DNA from: Sulfitobacter sp. M39
GTDB taxonomy: Bacteria; Pseudomonadota; Alphaproteobacteria; Rhodobacterales; Rhodobacteraceae
Length of the DNA stretch: 64,000 bases
NCBI RefSeq assembly: GCF_021735935.1
Contig: NZ_WMDZ01000001.1
Location: 1,798,001-1,862,000 of the forward strand
Reading direction: 5' to 3'
The first letter of the stretch is position 1. Each line of letters opens with the position of its first letter. A model generated the notes under the pieces. That model searched no databases. It had not been told where the DNA came from and worked only from the letters and a program-made list of their open reading frames with translations. Below, piece after piece: positions 9,001 through 17,180 of this stretch. A program made the translations under genes and the position numbers.

Positions 9001-9414
9001 TCAGCCGCGCAAACGCGCCTGATAATTATGCTCTTGCCAGTTTGCACGGGCCAGCCATTGGTCCTGCGGTTGACGGGCGGCCAGATCATCGGGAATCTCG
9101 ACCTCGTCAAAGCCCGAGCGGCGCGCCATGGTGTATTGGTCCGCAATCACATGCCCATGCGCCCGCAGCCGCCCGGTGTAGCCACGCAACCGCAGCTGGC
9201 GCGCGATGGTAAAGCCACGCCCGTCTGCGGAACTGGGGAAGGCCACGCGGATCATTGAGATCGCACCATCAACAGGGATCGTTTCCGGCTGCGCGTCAGA
9301 GGGGACGTCAAGGGCGGTCGCACCCGCTTCTACGCCTTCAGCAGCATCGAAGGGGGCGTAGGGCGTGGCGAAATCATCCGCCACAAACCCTTGATCATTG
9401 ATCAACTGTGTCAT
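9001..9414 (-). CDS. DUF934 family protein of the sulfur-assimilation operon
   Basis: 137 residues of the DUF934 family, which is habitually found beside cysH and cysI in proteobacteria and is thought to act in sulfite reduction; its biochemical role is not settled. The conserved central region (GRGFTIARQLRLRGYTGRLR) and the C-terminal WLARANWQEHNYQARLRG are visible. The ATG at 9414 is preceded by AGGAG, and it overlaps the stop codon of cysH by 4 bases (ATGA), showing translational coupling. An upstream in-frame start would extend into cysH and was rejected. Confidence 0.85.
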   Translation of the reverse strand: MTQLINDQGFVADDFATPYAPFDAAEGVEAGATALDVPSDAQPETIPVDGAISMIRVAFPSSADGRGFTIARQLRLRGYTGRLRAHGHVIADQYTMARRSGFDEVEIPDDLAARQPQDQWLARANWQEHNYQARLRG

Positions 9415-10199
9415 GTCTTTGCTCCTGTGCGGACCATCTTGCCATCGACAAAATGGATGCCGCATTCTTCTTTTTCAATGTTTCTCCAGCGGCCGGCGCG
9501 GGGGTCTTCGCCCGGTTTCACCTTGGTGGTGCAGGGGGCGCAGCCGATGCTGGGGTAGCCTTGGGCCACCAGCGGGTGCCGGGGGAGGCGGTTTTCGTCG
9601 ATATAATCCGACACGTCGGAGGCCTGCCAATGAGCCAGCGGGTTTACCTTGATCCGCGCAGGTGCATTGGCGGGGGTTTCGACCTCGAAGAACGGCAGGC
9701 TGGCGCGGGTGCCGGACTGGAACCGCTTGCGCCCCGTGATCCAACCGTCGAACCCCTCTAGCGCGTGCTGCAGCGGCACGGTCTTGCGGAAGGCACAGCA
9801 GGCGTCCGGGTCGCGCAGATGCAGCGTCCCGTCGGGGTCTTTCTCTGCCACGTCCTGCGCCCGGATCGTCTGCACATTGCGCAGCCCCAACCGTTCGCTC
9901 AGCTCTTGCTGATAGACCAGCGTTTCGGCGAACAGCATCTCTGTGTCGATGAACAACACCGGCAGATCACGTTTCACCATAGAGGCAAGGTGCAACAGGG
10001 CGACGGATTCCGCCCCGAAGCTTGAGACAAGCGCCAGATTGGGCACGTTGTCGATCGCGGCACGCAGCACGTCGGTGGCGCTGTGATGGCGCAGGCCATC
10101 GTTCAGCTTTTCCACCTGACGGGTCAGCGCTGCGACGCGGTCCGGCCCTTCGGGGAGGATTTTTTCCCCATTTGGAAGTGTCAGTTGATCACGCGGCAT
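9411..10199 (-). CDS. cysH: Phosphoadenylyl/adenylyl-sulfate reductase, probably APS-type
   Basis: Reduces adenylyl sulfate (APS) or PAPS to sulfite with thioredoxin. Two cysteine pairs, C134-C135 (CCAFRKT) and C220/C223 (GCAPC), are the ligands of the [4Fe-4S] cluster found in APS-reducing members, and C246 in KEECGIHF is the catalytic cysteine. So APS rather than PAPS is the likely substrate. Length is 262 residues. The ATG at 10199 overlaps the end of cysI by 11 bases; an in-frame start further upstream would lie deeper inside cysI. It is coupled to the DUF934 gene by an ATGA overlap. Confidence 0.93.
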   Translation of the reverse strand: MPRDQLTLPNGEKILPEGPDRVAALTRQVEKLNDGLRHHSATDVLRAAIDNVPNLALVSSFGAESVALLHLASMVKRDLPVLFIDTEMLFAETLVYQQELSERLGLRNVQTIRAQDVAEKDPDGTLHLRDPDACCAFRKTVPLQHALEGFDGWITGRKRFQSGTRASLPFFEVETPANAPARIKVNPLAHWQASDVSDYIDENRLPRHPLVAQGYPSIGCAPCTTKVKPGEDPRAGRWRNIEKEECGIHFVDGKMVRTGAKT

Positions 10200-11853
10200 T
10201 GGCTTGTGCTTCCGGGTAGAGGACGGCCTTGAACGGGGCAAGACCGAGGCGACGATAGGTTTGCAAGAAGGTCTCGCCCGCGTCGCTGCGCAGGTCGAGG
10301 TAGCCTTTTACCAACCGTTCAATCGCCGGAATAATGTCGTCGGCGGAAAAGCCCGGACCGGCGCGCTCTCCGATGGCGGCGTTTTCGGTGCCGTCACCGC
10401 CCAGAGTGATCTGGTAGTTTTCGACACCGGCGCGATCGAGTCCGAGAATCCCGATGTGGCCCACGTGGTGGTGGCCACACGCATTGATGCAGCCCGAGAT
10501 CTTGATCTTGAGCGGACCGACATCGTGTTCCAGCTTCAGCTCGTCAAAGCGGGTCGCGATTTCCTGGGCAATCGGGATCGAGCGGGCTGTGGCCAGCGCG
10601 CAGTAGTCCATGCCGGGGCACGCGATGATATCGCTGATCAGGCCGATATTGGCCGTGGCAAGGCCGACCTCTTTCAACGCCGCGTGCAAGGCGGGCAGGT
10701 CGCCGCGGTGCACATGGGGCAGGATCACGTTCTGCTCGTGGCTGATGCGCAGTTCGTCATGGCCGTATTCAGCCGCCAGTTCCGCCATACGGTGCATCTG
10801 CTCCGTTGTGGCGTCGCCCGGGGTCTTGCCATGGGCCTTGAGGCTGATCGACACGATCGCGTAGGACGGATCGCGGTGGTCGGTCAGGTTGGTGTCGGCC
10901 CAGCTTTTGAACACGGGATCACTGTCATAGGCAGCAGTATAGGCGTCCGTCGGGGCGGTCTTGAACGTCGGGCTGGCGAAATCCGCCTCGATCCGCGACA
11001 GCATCTGTTGGTCGACGCCGGTGAACTGCGGACGGATCAGCGCATAGCGGGCGTCCACCCGTGCGCGGATGTCGTCGATGCCGTTCTCATGCACGGTGAT
11101 TTTGATCCGCGCTTTGTATTTATTATCGCGGCGGCCCAACAGGTTGTAGACCGAGACGATGGCCTCGAGCGTGGGCAGCAGGTCTTCGGAGCTGACGAAG
11201 TCATACAGCACCTTGCCGATCATCGGGGTCCGGCCAAGGCCGCCGCCGACGATGACTTGATAGCCGATCTCGCCATCTTTCTCGACGATTTGCAGGCCGA
11301 TATCATGGGCTTTGATCACCGCACGGTCATGGGGCGCGCCAGAGACAGCGACCTTGAACTTGCGCGGCAGGAACTGGAATTCGGGGTGGTCGGTGGACCA
11401 CTGCCGGATCAGTTCGGCCACGGGGCGCGGATCGGCGATTTCATCCGCGGCGGCACCGGCGAAATGGTCGGCGGTCACGTTGCGGATGGTATTACCGCTG
11501 GTCTGGATGGCGTGCATGTTCACTTCGGCCAGCGCGTCCAGCATATCAGGGACATCACGCAGCTGGGGCCAGTTGTACTGGATGTTCTGGCGCGTGGTAA
11601 AATGGCCGTAGCCCTTATCCCATTTGGCAGCAATATCGGCCAGCTTGTGCATCTGGCGGCTGCTGAGCGTGCCATAAGGGATCGCGACGCGCAGCATATA
11701 GGCGTGCAGCTGCAGATAGAGCCCGTTCATCAGGCGCAGGGGCTTGAATTCATCCTCGGTCAGGGAGCCGTCGATGCGGCGTTCGACCTGCGCGCGAAAC
11801 TGTGCGTTGCGTTCGGCGATGAAGGCATCGTCAAATTCGGTGTAGCTGTACAT
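10189..11853 (-). CDS. cysI: Nitrite/sulfite reductase hemoprotein subunit
   Basis: Siroheme and [4Fe-4S] enzyme reducing sulfite to sulfide by six electrons; 554 residues. It has two ferredoxin-like half domains and two SiR/NiR 4Fe-4S domains. The metal ligands are seen as CPGMDYC (C-x5-C) and GCINAC (C-x3-C) near residues 415-460. The position between the DUF2849 gene and cysH, beside cysG, argues for sulfite rather than nitrite. No flavoprotein CysJ is encoded nearby, so electrons probably come from ferredoxin. The start overlaps the last base of the DUF2849 gene. Confidence 0.93.
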   Translation of the reverse strand: MYSYTEFDDAFIAERNAQFRAQVERRIDGSLTEDEFKPLRLMNGLYLQLHAYMLRVAIPYGTLSSRQMHKLADIAAKWDKGYGHFTTRQNIQYNWPQLRDVPDMLDALAEVNMHAIQTSGNTIRNVTADHFAGAAADEIADPRPVAELIRQWSTDHPEFQFLPRKFKVAVSGAPHDRAVIKAHDIGLQIVEKDGEIGYQVIVGGGLGRTPMIGKVLYDFVSSEDLLPTLEAIVSVYNLLGRRDNKYKARIKITVHENGIDDIRARVDARYALIRPQFTGVDQQMLSRIEADFASPTFKTAPTDAYTAAYDSDPVFKSWADTNLTDHRDPSYAIVSISLKAHGKTPGDATTEQMHRMAELAAEYGHDELRISHEQNVILPHVHRGDLPALHAALKEVGLATANIGLISDIIACPGMDYCALATARSIPIAQEIATRFDELKLEHDVGPLKIKISGCINACGHHHVGHIGILGLDRAGVENYQITLGGDGTENAAIGERAGPGFSADDIIPAIERLVKGYLDLRSDAGETFLQTYRRLGLAPFKAVLYPEAQANAA

Positions 11854-12149
11854 TATTGAACCTCCTGCTTGCCGTGGGTGTAGTTGCTTGGACCCTTGGC
11901 GCGGAATGCTTCGCGGAAATGCGATGGCTTGGGTGTGTCGGTGCTGATGTCGACATCGGCCAGATAGGCCCCGACGGTCAGGTCGGCTTGCTGGATCGCA
12001 TCGATCAGCCGCACGTCGGCGTCAGCCTCGTCGGTCAGGACTTCGGCCTCTTCCAGTTTGCGGGTCCAGCCGGTGGCGGTCTGGTAGATCACATCGCCTT
12101 CCAGCAAGGCATTGGCGGTGACGACTTTGGGGGTGAAGGGCTTGGCCAT
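11853..12149 (-). CDS. DUF2849 family protein
   Basis: 98-residue protein of the DUF2849 family, found in alphaproteobacteria between cysG and cysI. The sequence runs FTPKVVTANALLEGDVIYQT at its start, with TGWTRKLEEAEVLTD after it; no catalytic motif is evident. It overlaps cysG and cysI by one base each (stop and start share a nucleotide), so it is firmly part of the operon. A helper role in sulfite reduction is inferred only from that position. Confidence 0.88.
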   Translation of the reverse strand: MAKPFTPKVVTANALLEGDVIYQTATGWTRKLEEAEVLTDEADADVRLIDAIQQADLTVGAYLADVDISTDTPKPSHFREAFRAKGPSNYTHGKQEVQ

Positions 12150-13543
12150 TATGCCATCTCCTCTTGGAAAAATTCGGTTGTGGCACGGGCTGCAGCACGC
12201 GGGGCAAGGCCGTAAAAGGTAAGAGCGGGGCCAGCGAGGGCAGCCGCGGCAAGGTCAGTGGGCAAGCGGTCCAGCGTGGTTTCGACGATACGCTGGTTGG
12301 CGCGGGAGGCGTTTTCAACCAAGGTGACAGGCGTGCTGCGGTCCGCGCCATGCATCAGCAGGCGGCCTTGGATGAAGCGTGCGGATTTCTTGCCCATATA
12401 GATCGCGGCGACCTCGCCGGGACGCGCGAGCGTGGCCCAATCATGATCAGCAAACCCCTTCATATCGTGACCCGTCAGGAACCGGACCGAAGCGTTGCGC
12501 CCGCGTTTCGTGAGACTTTGCCCAATAGTGGCCACGGCGGCAGAAGCAGAGGTGATCCCCGGCACGATGTGCCAGCCGATGCCATGGGCGTCCACGGCGT
12601 CGATCTCTTCGTCCAGGCGGCCAAAGATAGTGGCATCGCCGGATTTCAGACGCACCACCTGTGCCCCCGTTTGCGCGTGTTCGACCAGCAGATCGTTGAT
12701 GGTTTCCTGCGCGGTGGAGGGGCCGAAGCCTTCCTTGCCCACGTCGATCATCAGCGCCTCGCGGCGGGCGAGCTCGAGGATCTCGGGGCTGATCAGCCGG
12801 TCGTAGATCACCACATCGGCCTCGTCCAATGCGCGGCGCGCCTTGAGGGTCAGCAGCTCGGGGTCACCGGGGCCGCCGCCGACAAAGGCGATGTGGCCGG
12901 CGCGTGCAGCTCGGGACTGGTGGTCGGCCAACAGCGTGGTCAGCGCGTTTTCAACGGCGGCCTTGCCATCTGCCACGGCGCGGGGGCCGGCGGCAAAGTA
13001 ATAGTCACGCCAGAAATCGCGGCGCGGGCGGCCAAAGGGCAGGGCGTCGGCCATCTTGCGAAAACCCTTGCCGATCCGCGCCAGTGTTCCCAGCGTTGTG
13101 GGCAGGCGTTCTTCCAGATCAGCCTTGATCGCACGGGCCAGCACGGGGGCGGCGCCTTCGGTGCCGATAGCGATGGTTACGGGGTCACGGTCCACGATGG
13201 CGGGGGTGATAAAGGCGCTGTCGTCCAGATTGTCGACGATATTGACCAAGGCCCCTTCGGCACGCGCAATCGCGGCGGTGCGGGCGTCTTCGGTCTCGTC
13301 TTCATCGGCAGCGTAGAAGAGTTTCGCACACAGCACATCGCCGTGGCGCAGTGCGCGGGTGTGCAGCGTCAGGCGGCCCGCATCGGCCCATGCCGCGATC
13401 TCGGGCGCGGGGGTCGGGGCGAAGACGCTGATCTTGGCTTCGGTCTTGAGCAGCAGGCGCAGCTTGGCCAAAGCCGCTTCGCCACCGCCAGACAAGACGA
13501 TGCGCTGGCCCTTGGTGGACAGGTAGATTGGGAAATGATCCAT
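12149..13543 (-). CDS. cysG: Siroheme synthase (multifunctional)
   Basis: 464 residues, combining precorrin-2 dehydrogenase/sirohydrochlorin ferrochelatase (residues about 1-205) with uroporphyrinogen-III C-methyltransferase (about 215-460). The methyltransferase part has GGGPGDPELLTLKA and VPGITSASAA; the N-terminal part has the Rossmann-like GGGEAALAK. It makes the siroheme needed by CysI two genes downstream. It is the first gene of the leftward operon, divergent from an Lrp-type regulator with a 141-bp shared promoter region that holds a GGAA-N4-TTCC palindrome. Confidence 0.93.
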   Translation of the reverse strand: MDHFPIYLSTKGQRIVLSGGGEAALAKLRLLLKTEAKISVFAPTPAPEIAAWADAGRLTLHTRALRHGDVLCAKLFYAADEDETEDARTAAIARAEGALVNIVDNLDDSAFITPAIVDRDPVTIAIGTEGAAPVLARAIKADLEERLPTTLGTLARIGKGFRKMADALPFGRPRRDFWRDYYFAAGPRAVADGKAAVENALTTLLADHQSRAARAGHIAFVGGGPGDPELLTLKARRALDEADVVIYDRLISPEILELARREALMIDVGKEGFGPSTAQETINDLLVEHAQTGAQVVRLKSGDATIFGRLDEEIDAVDAHGIGWHIVPGITSASAAVATIGQSLTKRGRNASVRFLTGHDMKGFADHDWATLARPGEVAAIYMGKKSARFIQGRLLMHGADRSTPVTLVENASRANQRIVETTLDRLPTDLAAAALAGPALTFYGLAPRAAARATTEFFQEEMA

Positions 13544-13580
13544 GTGGTTCGGTCCTTGCGCTTAGCTTGAGCTCTATATA

Positions 13581-13592
13581 GGAAATAATTCC
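13581..13592. promoter_or_regulatory. Candidate Lrp-type operator between cysG and its divergent regulator
   Basis: The perfect inverted repeat GGAAATAATTCC lies 38 bases upstream of the cysG start, inside an AT-rich patch (TATATAGGAAATAATTCC) that could also hold the -10 region of one promoter. Lrp/AsnC regulators commonly bind AT-rich dyads of this size. Binding by the adjacent regulator is inference. Confidence 0.45.
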
Positions 13593-13684
13593 AATAAGGC
13601 GCTAGGTGTCTGGGGATATAAGGACGCACGTTCCATTCAGCCTTGCAAACAGAACAACAGACCACAGAGTGAAGGAAAAGCAGA

Positions 13685-14146
13685 ATGGATGTTCGGATCG
13701 ATGACGTGGACCGGAAAATTCTAGCGCAGTTACAACGCGATGCCAGCCAGTCCTTGGACGATATCGCGCGCGAGGTCGGCAGTTCCAAGACCCCTGTGTG
13801 GAACCGGATTCGTAAACTGCGCGAGGCAGGGGTGATCGGGCAGCATACGGTTGTGCTGGATGCAGAGGCGCTTGGCTTCGAGGCGTGTTTCTTCGTGTTG
13901 ATCCGCACGTCGTCCCACGAGGCCGACTGGCAGGCGGCGTTCCTCAAGGCGTTGAAAAACCGTCCCGAAGTGCAAGAGGCGCACCGGCTGGCGGGGGACA
14001 TCGACTATATCCTGAAGGTCCGCGTCAAGAACGCCCGCGCCTATGATGCCTTTTATCAGGCGCTGATTTCAGAGGTCCGCGTGCACAACGTCACAGCGCT
14101 GCTGTCGATGGAAGAGATCAAATCGACCACGATGCTGCCGCTGTAA
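13685..14146 (+). CDS. Lrp/AsnC family transcriptional regulator
   Basis: 153 residues: an N-terminal helix-turn-helix (DVDRKILAQLQRDASQSLDD, then SSKTPVWNRIRKLREAGVIG) and a C-terminal AsnC/RAM ligand-binding domain with the GDIDYILKVRV core. Members of this group often control the neighbouring divergent operon in response to an amino acid. The position beside cysG suggests control of sulfur assimilation, perhaps with cysteine or a sulfur compound as effector; this is inference from context. The gene converges on the P450 gene with only 11 bases between the stops and no hairpin. Confidence 0.88.
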   Translation: MDVRIDDVDRKILAQLQRDASQSLDDIAREVGSSKTPVWNRIRKLREAGVIGQHTVVLDAEALGFEACFFVLIRTSSHEADWQAAFLKALKNRPEVQEAHRLAGDIDYILKVRVKNARAYDAFYQALISEVRVHNVTALLSMEEIKSTTMLPL

Positions 14147-14157
14147 CGCAGGGCCGC

Positions 14158-15342
14158 TTACAGCGTCACCATCAACCGTTCCAGCTTGTGGAAATGGTAG
14201 GTGTTGGCAAAACGCGGGGGCTCGGCCAGTTGCAGGTTCGGCGCATGGTCAAAAAGCGCACGCAACGCGATCTGCATTTCCAGCCGCGCCAGCGGCGCGC
14301 CGACGCAGAAATGCAATCCACCGCCAAAGGCCGCATGGGCCTTGGCCGGACGGGTCGGGTCGAACACATCGGGCCGGTCGTAAAGCGCAGGATCACGGCC
14401 CGCGGCCCCCAGCACCAGTGCGATTTTGCGGCCCTTTTCCAGCGTGACGTCACCCAGTTCGATATCCTCGTAGGCGAAACGTTCAAAGACATGCAGGGGC
14501 GGGTCGTAGCGCAGGATCTCTTCAACCGTGGCGTTGATCGCATCGGGGGCGAGGGCGCTAGCGGGGGTGTTATTTTCCAGCAAGCAGGCGATCCCGTTGC
14601 CAAGCGCGTGGACCGTCGCCTCGTGGCCTGCGTTCAGCAGCAGGATACAGGTGCCGATCAGCGCATCCGTGCTTAGTTTTTCGCCGTCTTCTTCGGCGGC
14701 GATCAATTGGGTGATCAGATCGTCACGCGGGTCTTGGCGCCGTTCGTCGACATAGCGGCGCAGGAAAGCGGTGAAATCGGCGGCGGCGGTATTGGCGGCC
14801 TCTTCGGTCGCGCGGGTCCGGCCGATCTGGTAGACGGCGACCATATCATTGGACCAGCGCAGCAGGTCGGGCCACATATCCTCGGGCACGCCTAGTAGCC
14901 GCGCGATGATGCGCACGGGCAGTTGGGTGCAAAAAGCGGGGATCAGGTCAAAGGCTTCGCCCTTGGGCAGGTCGGCCAGCAGGGCTTGGGCGATCTCTTC
15001 GATCTCGGGGGCAAGGCCGGCAATCCGGCGCGAGGTAAAGGCGCGCAGAACCAACCCGCGCAGACGGGTGTGGGTCGGCGGCTCAAGCTCGAGCATCGAT
15101 TGGTCTTCCACCGCATAGAAGTCGCGCATGTGATCGGGCGTGGGCTTGCGCTGGTCTGCTGGGATCTCGCGGCCCAAACGGCGGTCGCGCAGCAGGGCCT
15201 GCACCGTCGCCGCATCAAAAGCGGCCATCATCCCGTAGTCTTGCCAGAACAGCACAGGGCCCTCCGCACGCGCACGTGTATAGGCGGCATAGGGGTTTTG
15301 GACGAAGTCGGGATCAAGCGGGGAAAGGTTCAGTGTTTTCAT
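14158..15342 (-). CDS. Cytochrome P450
   Basis: 394-residue soluble bacterial P450. The heme loop FGGGLHFCVG with its Cys ligand is near residue 340, the K-helix EEILR (ExxR) near 280, and the I-helix oxygen-activation motif AGHEAT near 240. No redox partner is encoded beside it, although fpr lies 5 kb away. The start at 15342 was chosen over an upstream in-frame one because MKTLNLSPLDPDFVQNPYAAY matches the typical N terminus. It is divergent from dctB with only 59 bp between starts, so the promoters must overlap. The substrate cannot be told from sequence. Confidence 0.9.
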   Translation of the reverse strand: MKTLNLSPLDPDFVQNPYAAYTRARAEGPVLFWQDYGMMAAFDAATVQALLRDRRLGREIPADQRKPTPDHMRDFYAVEDQSMLELEPPTHTRLRGLVLRAFTSRRIAGLAPEIEEIAQALLADLPKGEAFDLIPAFCTQLPVRIIARLLGVPEDMWPDLLRWSNDMVAVYQIGRTRATEEAANTAAADFTAFLRRYVDERRQDPRDDLITQLIAAEEDGEKLSTDALIGTCILLLNAGHEATVHALGNGIACLLENNTPASALAPDAINATVEEILRYDPPLHVFERFAYEDIELGDVTLEKGRKIALVLGAAGRDPALYDRPDVFDPTRPAKAHAAFGGGLHFCVGAPLARLEMQIALRALFDHAPNLQLAEPPRFANTYHFHKLERLMVTL

Positions 15343-15401
15343 GGGGCCTAGCAATAGCTGCGGCTCTGGTCTTTGCAAGCGGGTCTGTGCCAAATAACGC
15401 C

Positions 15402-17180
15402 ATGACCTCTGGAATGCGCCGCCGCGTCGCGACCTTTGTTTTGTTTCTGATCACCGTGTCGGTCCTCTCCGGCGGGGTTTGGCGCTATGCCTATCTGCAA
15501 GGGCTGGACCAGCTGCGCGCGCGCGGGCAGGCGGATCTGTCGCTGGTGAGCGACCGTCTGGTCGGGCAGCTGCAGCGATACCGTGATCTGGCGGTGTTTC
15601 TGGCGGATCACCCGCAGGTGACGCAGGTGCTGGACCGGCGGCCAGCGGTCGAGGCGCAGGCGTTTTTGCAAGAGGTCGCGGATAAGACCACGGCGCTGGA
15701 TGTGCAGGTGCTTGACCGATCCGGCGATGTGATCGTCGCGGCACTTGGCGCGGAAGCGGTGCGGGTGCCGCGGGCGGATCAGCGCTTTGTCCAGCGGGCG
15801 CTGCGCGGGTCGCTTGGTTGGGGGCATGGCCCCGCCGCGCCCTTGACCGACCGCGCCTATTTCCATGCCGCCCCTGTCTTCGCGCCTGATGGGCAGGTGC
15901 GCGGTGCCGTGGTCGTTTCGACCGATTTGAACGGCATCGATTATGACTGGCGCGGCAGCAATGCGGCGGCGTTTTTCACCGATACCGACGGGGTCGTCCA
16001 GATCGCCAACCGGTCAGAGCTGCTGTTCTGGGCCCGACCAGACGGGGCGCAGGGGTTGGTGCCGCCGGATGGTGCGGCGCGCGATTTCGCGGTGTCTGAC
16101 GTGCGCGGCCACGAGATCTGGCATATGGGCTGGGGGCCGTATCTGCCGGACGCCGCCTTGCATCTGACCCGCGCCTTGCCGGTGGTGGGGATGACGGGCG
16201 AGGTGCTGCTGGATATCGAGGGCGCGCAACGTTTGGCACGGGCACAGGCGGCGGCGGTGGCCGCGCTTTGCCTTGCCTTTGGCGCGCTACTGTTTCTCGC
16301 GACCGAGCGCCGCCGCGCCTTGTCAGAGGCGAACGCGGCGCTTGAGCGGCAGGTCGCCAAACGCACCGCCGCACTGAACGCCAGCAACACCGAATTGCGC
16401 CGCGAAGCGACCGAACGGGAAGAGGCGCAGGCCGCACTGCGCCGCGCGCAGGCGGATCTGGTGCAAGCGGGCAAACTGTCGGCGCTTGGCCAGATGTCGG
16501 CGGGCATCAGCCACGAGCTGAACCAGCCGCTGATGGCGATCCGGTCCTTTGCGGAAAACGCGGTGCAATTCCTTGAGCGTGACCGCCCCGACCGGACGGC
16601 GGAAAACCTGACCCGCATCTCGCAGATGGCCGACCGGATGGCGCGGATCATCCAGAACCTGCGGGCCTTTGCGCGACAGGAAAGCGTGCCGCAGACCCGC
16701 GTGGATGTGACCCGCGTGGTCGCCAGTGCGGTGGAGCTGACCCAAAGCTATCTGCGCGACGCTGGCGTGACCCTTGACTACCAGCCCGCAAATGCCCCCG
16801 TCTGGGTGCGTGGTGGCGAGGTGCGCTTGGGGCAGGTCTTTGTAAACCTCATCACCAACGCCGTCGATGCCATGAGCAGCAGCGACACCAAACGGCTGAG
16901 CATCACCATCGATCCCGCCGACCCCGTGCGGGTGCAGTTCCGCGACACCGGACCGGGGATCGAGATGCCGGACAAGGTGTTCGACCCGTTCTACACGACA
17001 AAATCCGTGAGCGGCGGTGCCGAGGGTGCGATGGGGGGCATGGGGCTGGGGCTGTCGATCAGCTATGGCATCGTGCAAAGCTTTGGGGGGGATATCCGCG
17101 GCACCAACCTTGACGCGGGCGGTGCGATGTTCTCTGTCACGCTGGAACGCGCCGATACGGGCGAGGAGGGGCAGGGATGA
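15402..17180 (+). CDS. dctB: C4-dicarboxylate sensor histidine kinase
   Basis: Membrane sensor kinase of about 592 residues. A membrane segment lies at about 8-28 (ATFVLFLITVSVLSGGVW), a periplasmic double-Cache-type sensor at about 30-285, a second segment near 290-310, then a coiled linker, the HisKA box with the phospho-accepting His (GISHELNQPL) and the ATPase motifs NLITNAVDAM, DTGPGI and GMGLGLSIS. It overlaps the response regulator by 4 bases (ATGA). The DctB assignment rests on domain layout and on dctD and dctPQM downstream. The ATG at 15402 is used; another ATG at 15414 is possible. Confidence 0.87.
   Translation: MTSGMRRRVATFVLFLITVSVLSGGVWRYAYLQGLDQLRARGQADLSLVSDRLVGQLQRYRDLAVFLADHPQVTQVLDRRPAVEAQAFLQEVADKTTALDVQVLDRSGDVIVAALGAEAVRVPRADQRFVQRALRGSLGWGHGPAAPLTDRAYFHAAPVFAPDGQVRGAVVVSTDLNGIDYDWRGSNAAAFFTDTDGVVQIANRSELLFWARPDGAQGLVPPDGAARDFAVSDVRGHEIWHMGWGPYLPDAALHLTRALPVVGMTGEVLLDIEGAQRLARAQAAAVAALCLAFGALLFLATERRRALSEANAALERQVAKRTAALNASNTELRREATEREEAQAALRRAQADLVQAGKLSALGQMSAGISHELNQPLMAIRSFAENAVQFLERDRPDRTAENLTRISQMADRMARIIQNLRAFARQESVPQTRVDVTRVVASAVELTQSYLRDAGVTLDYQPANAPVWVRGGEVRLGQVFVNLITNAVDAMSSSDTKRLSITIDPADPVRVQFRDTGPGIEMPDKVFDPFYTTKSVSGGAEGAMGGMGLGLSISYGIVQSFGGDIRGTNLDAGGAMFSVTLERADTGEEGQG

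Noticed and set aside
10204..11859. 551-codon plus-strand frame over cysI
   Set aside because: Antisense of a conserved gene with clear siroheme ligands; no ribosome site.
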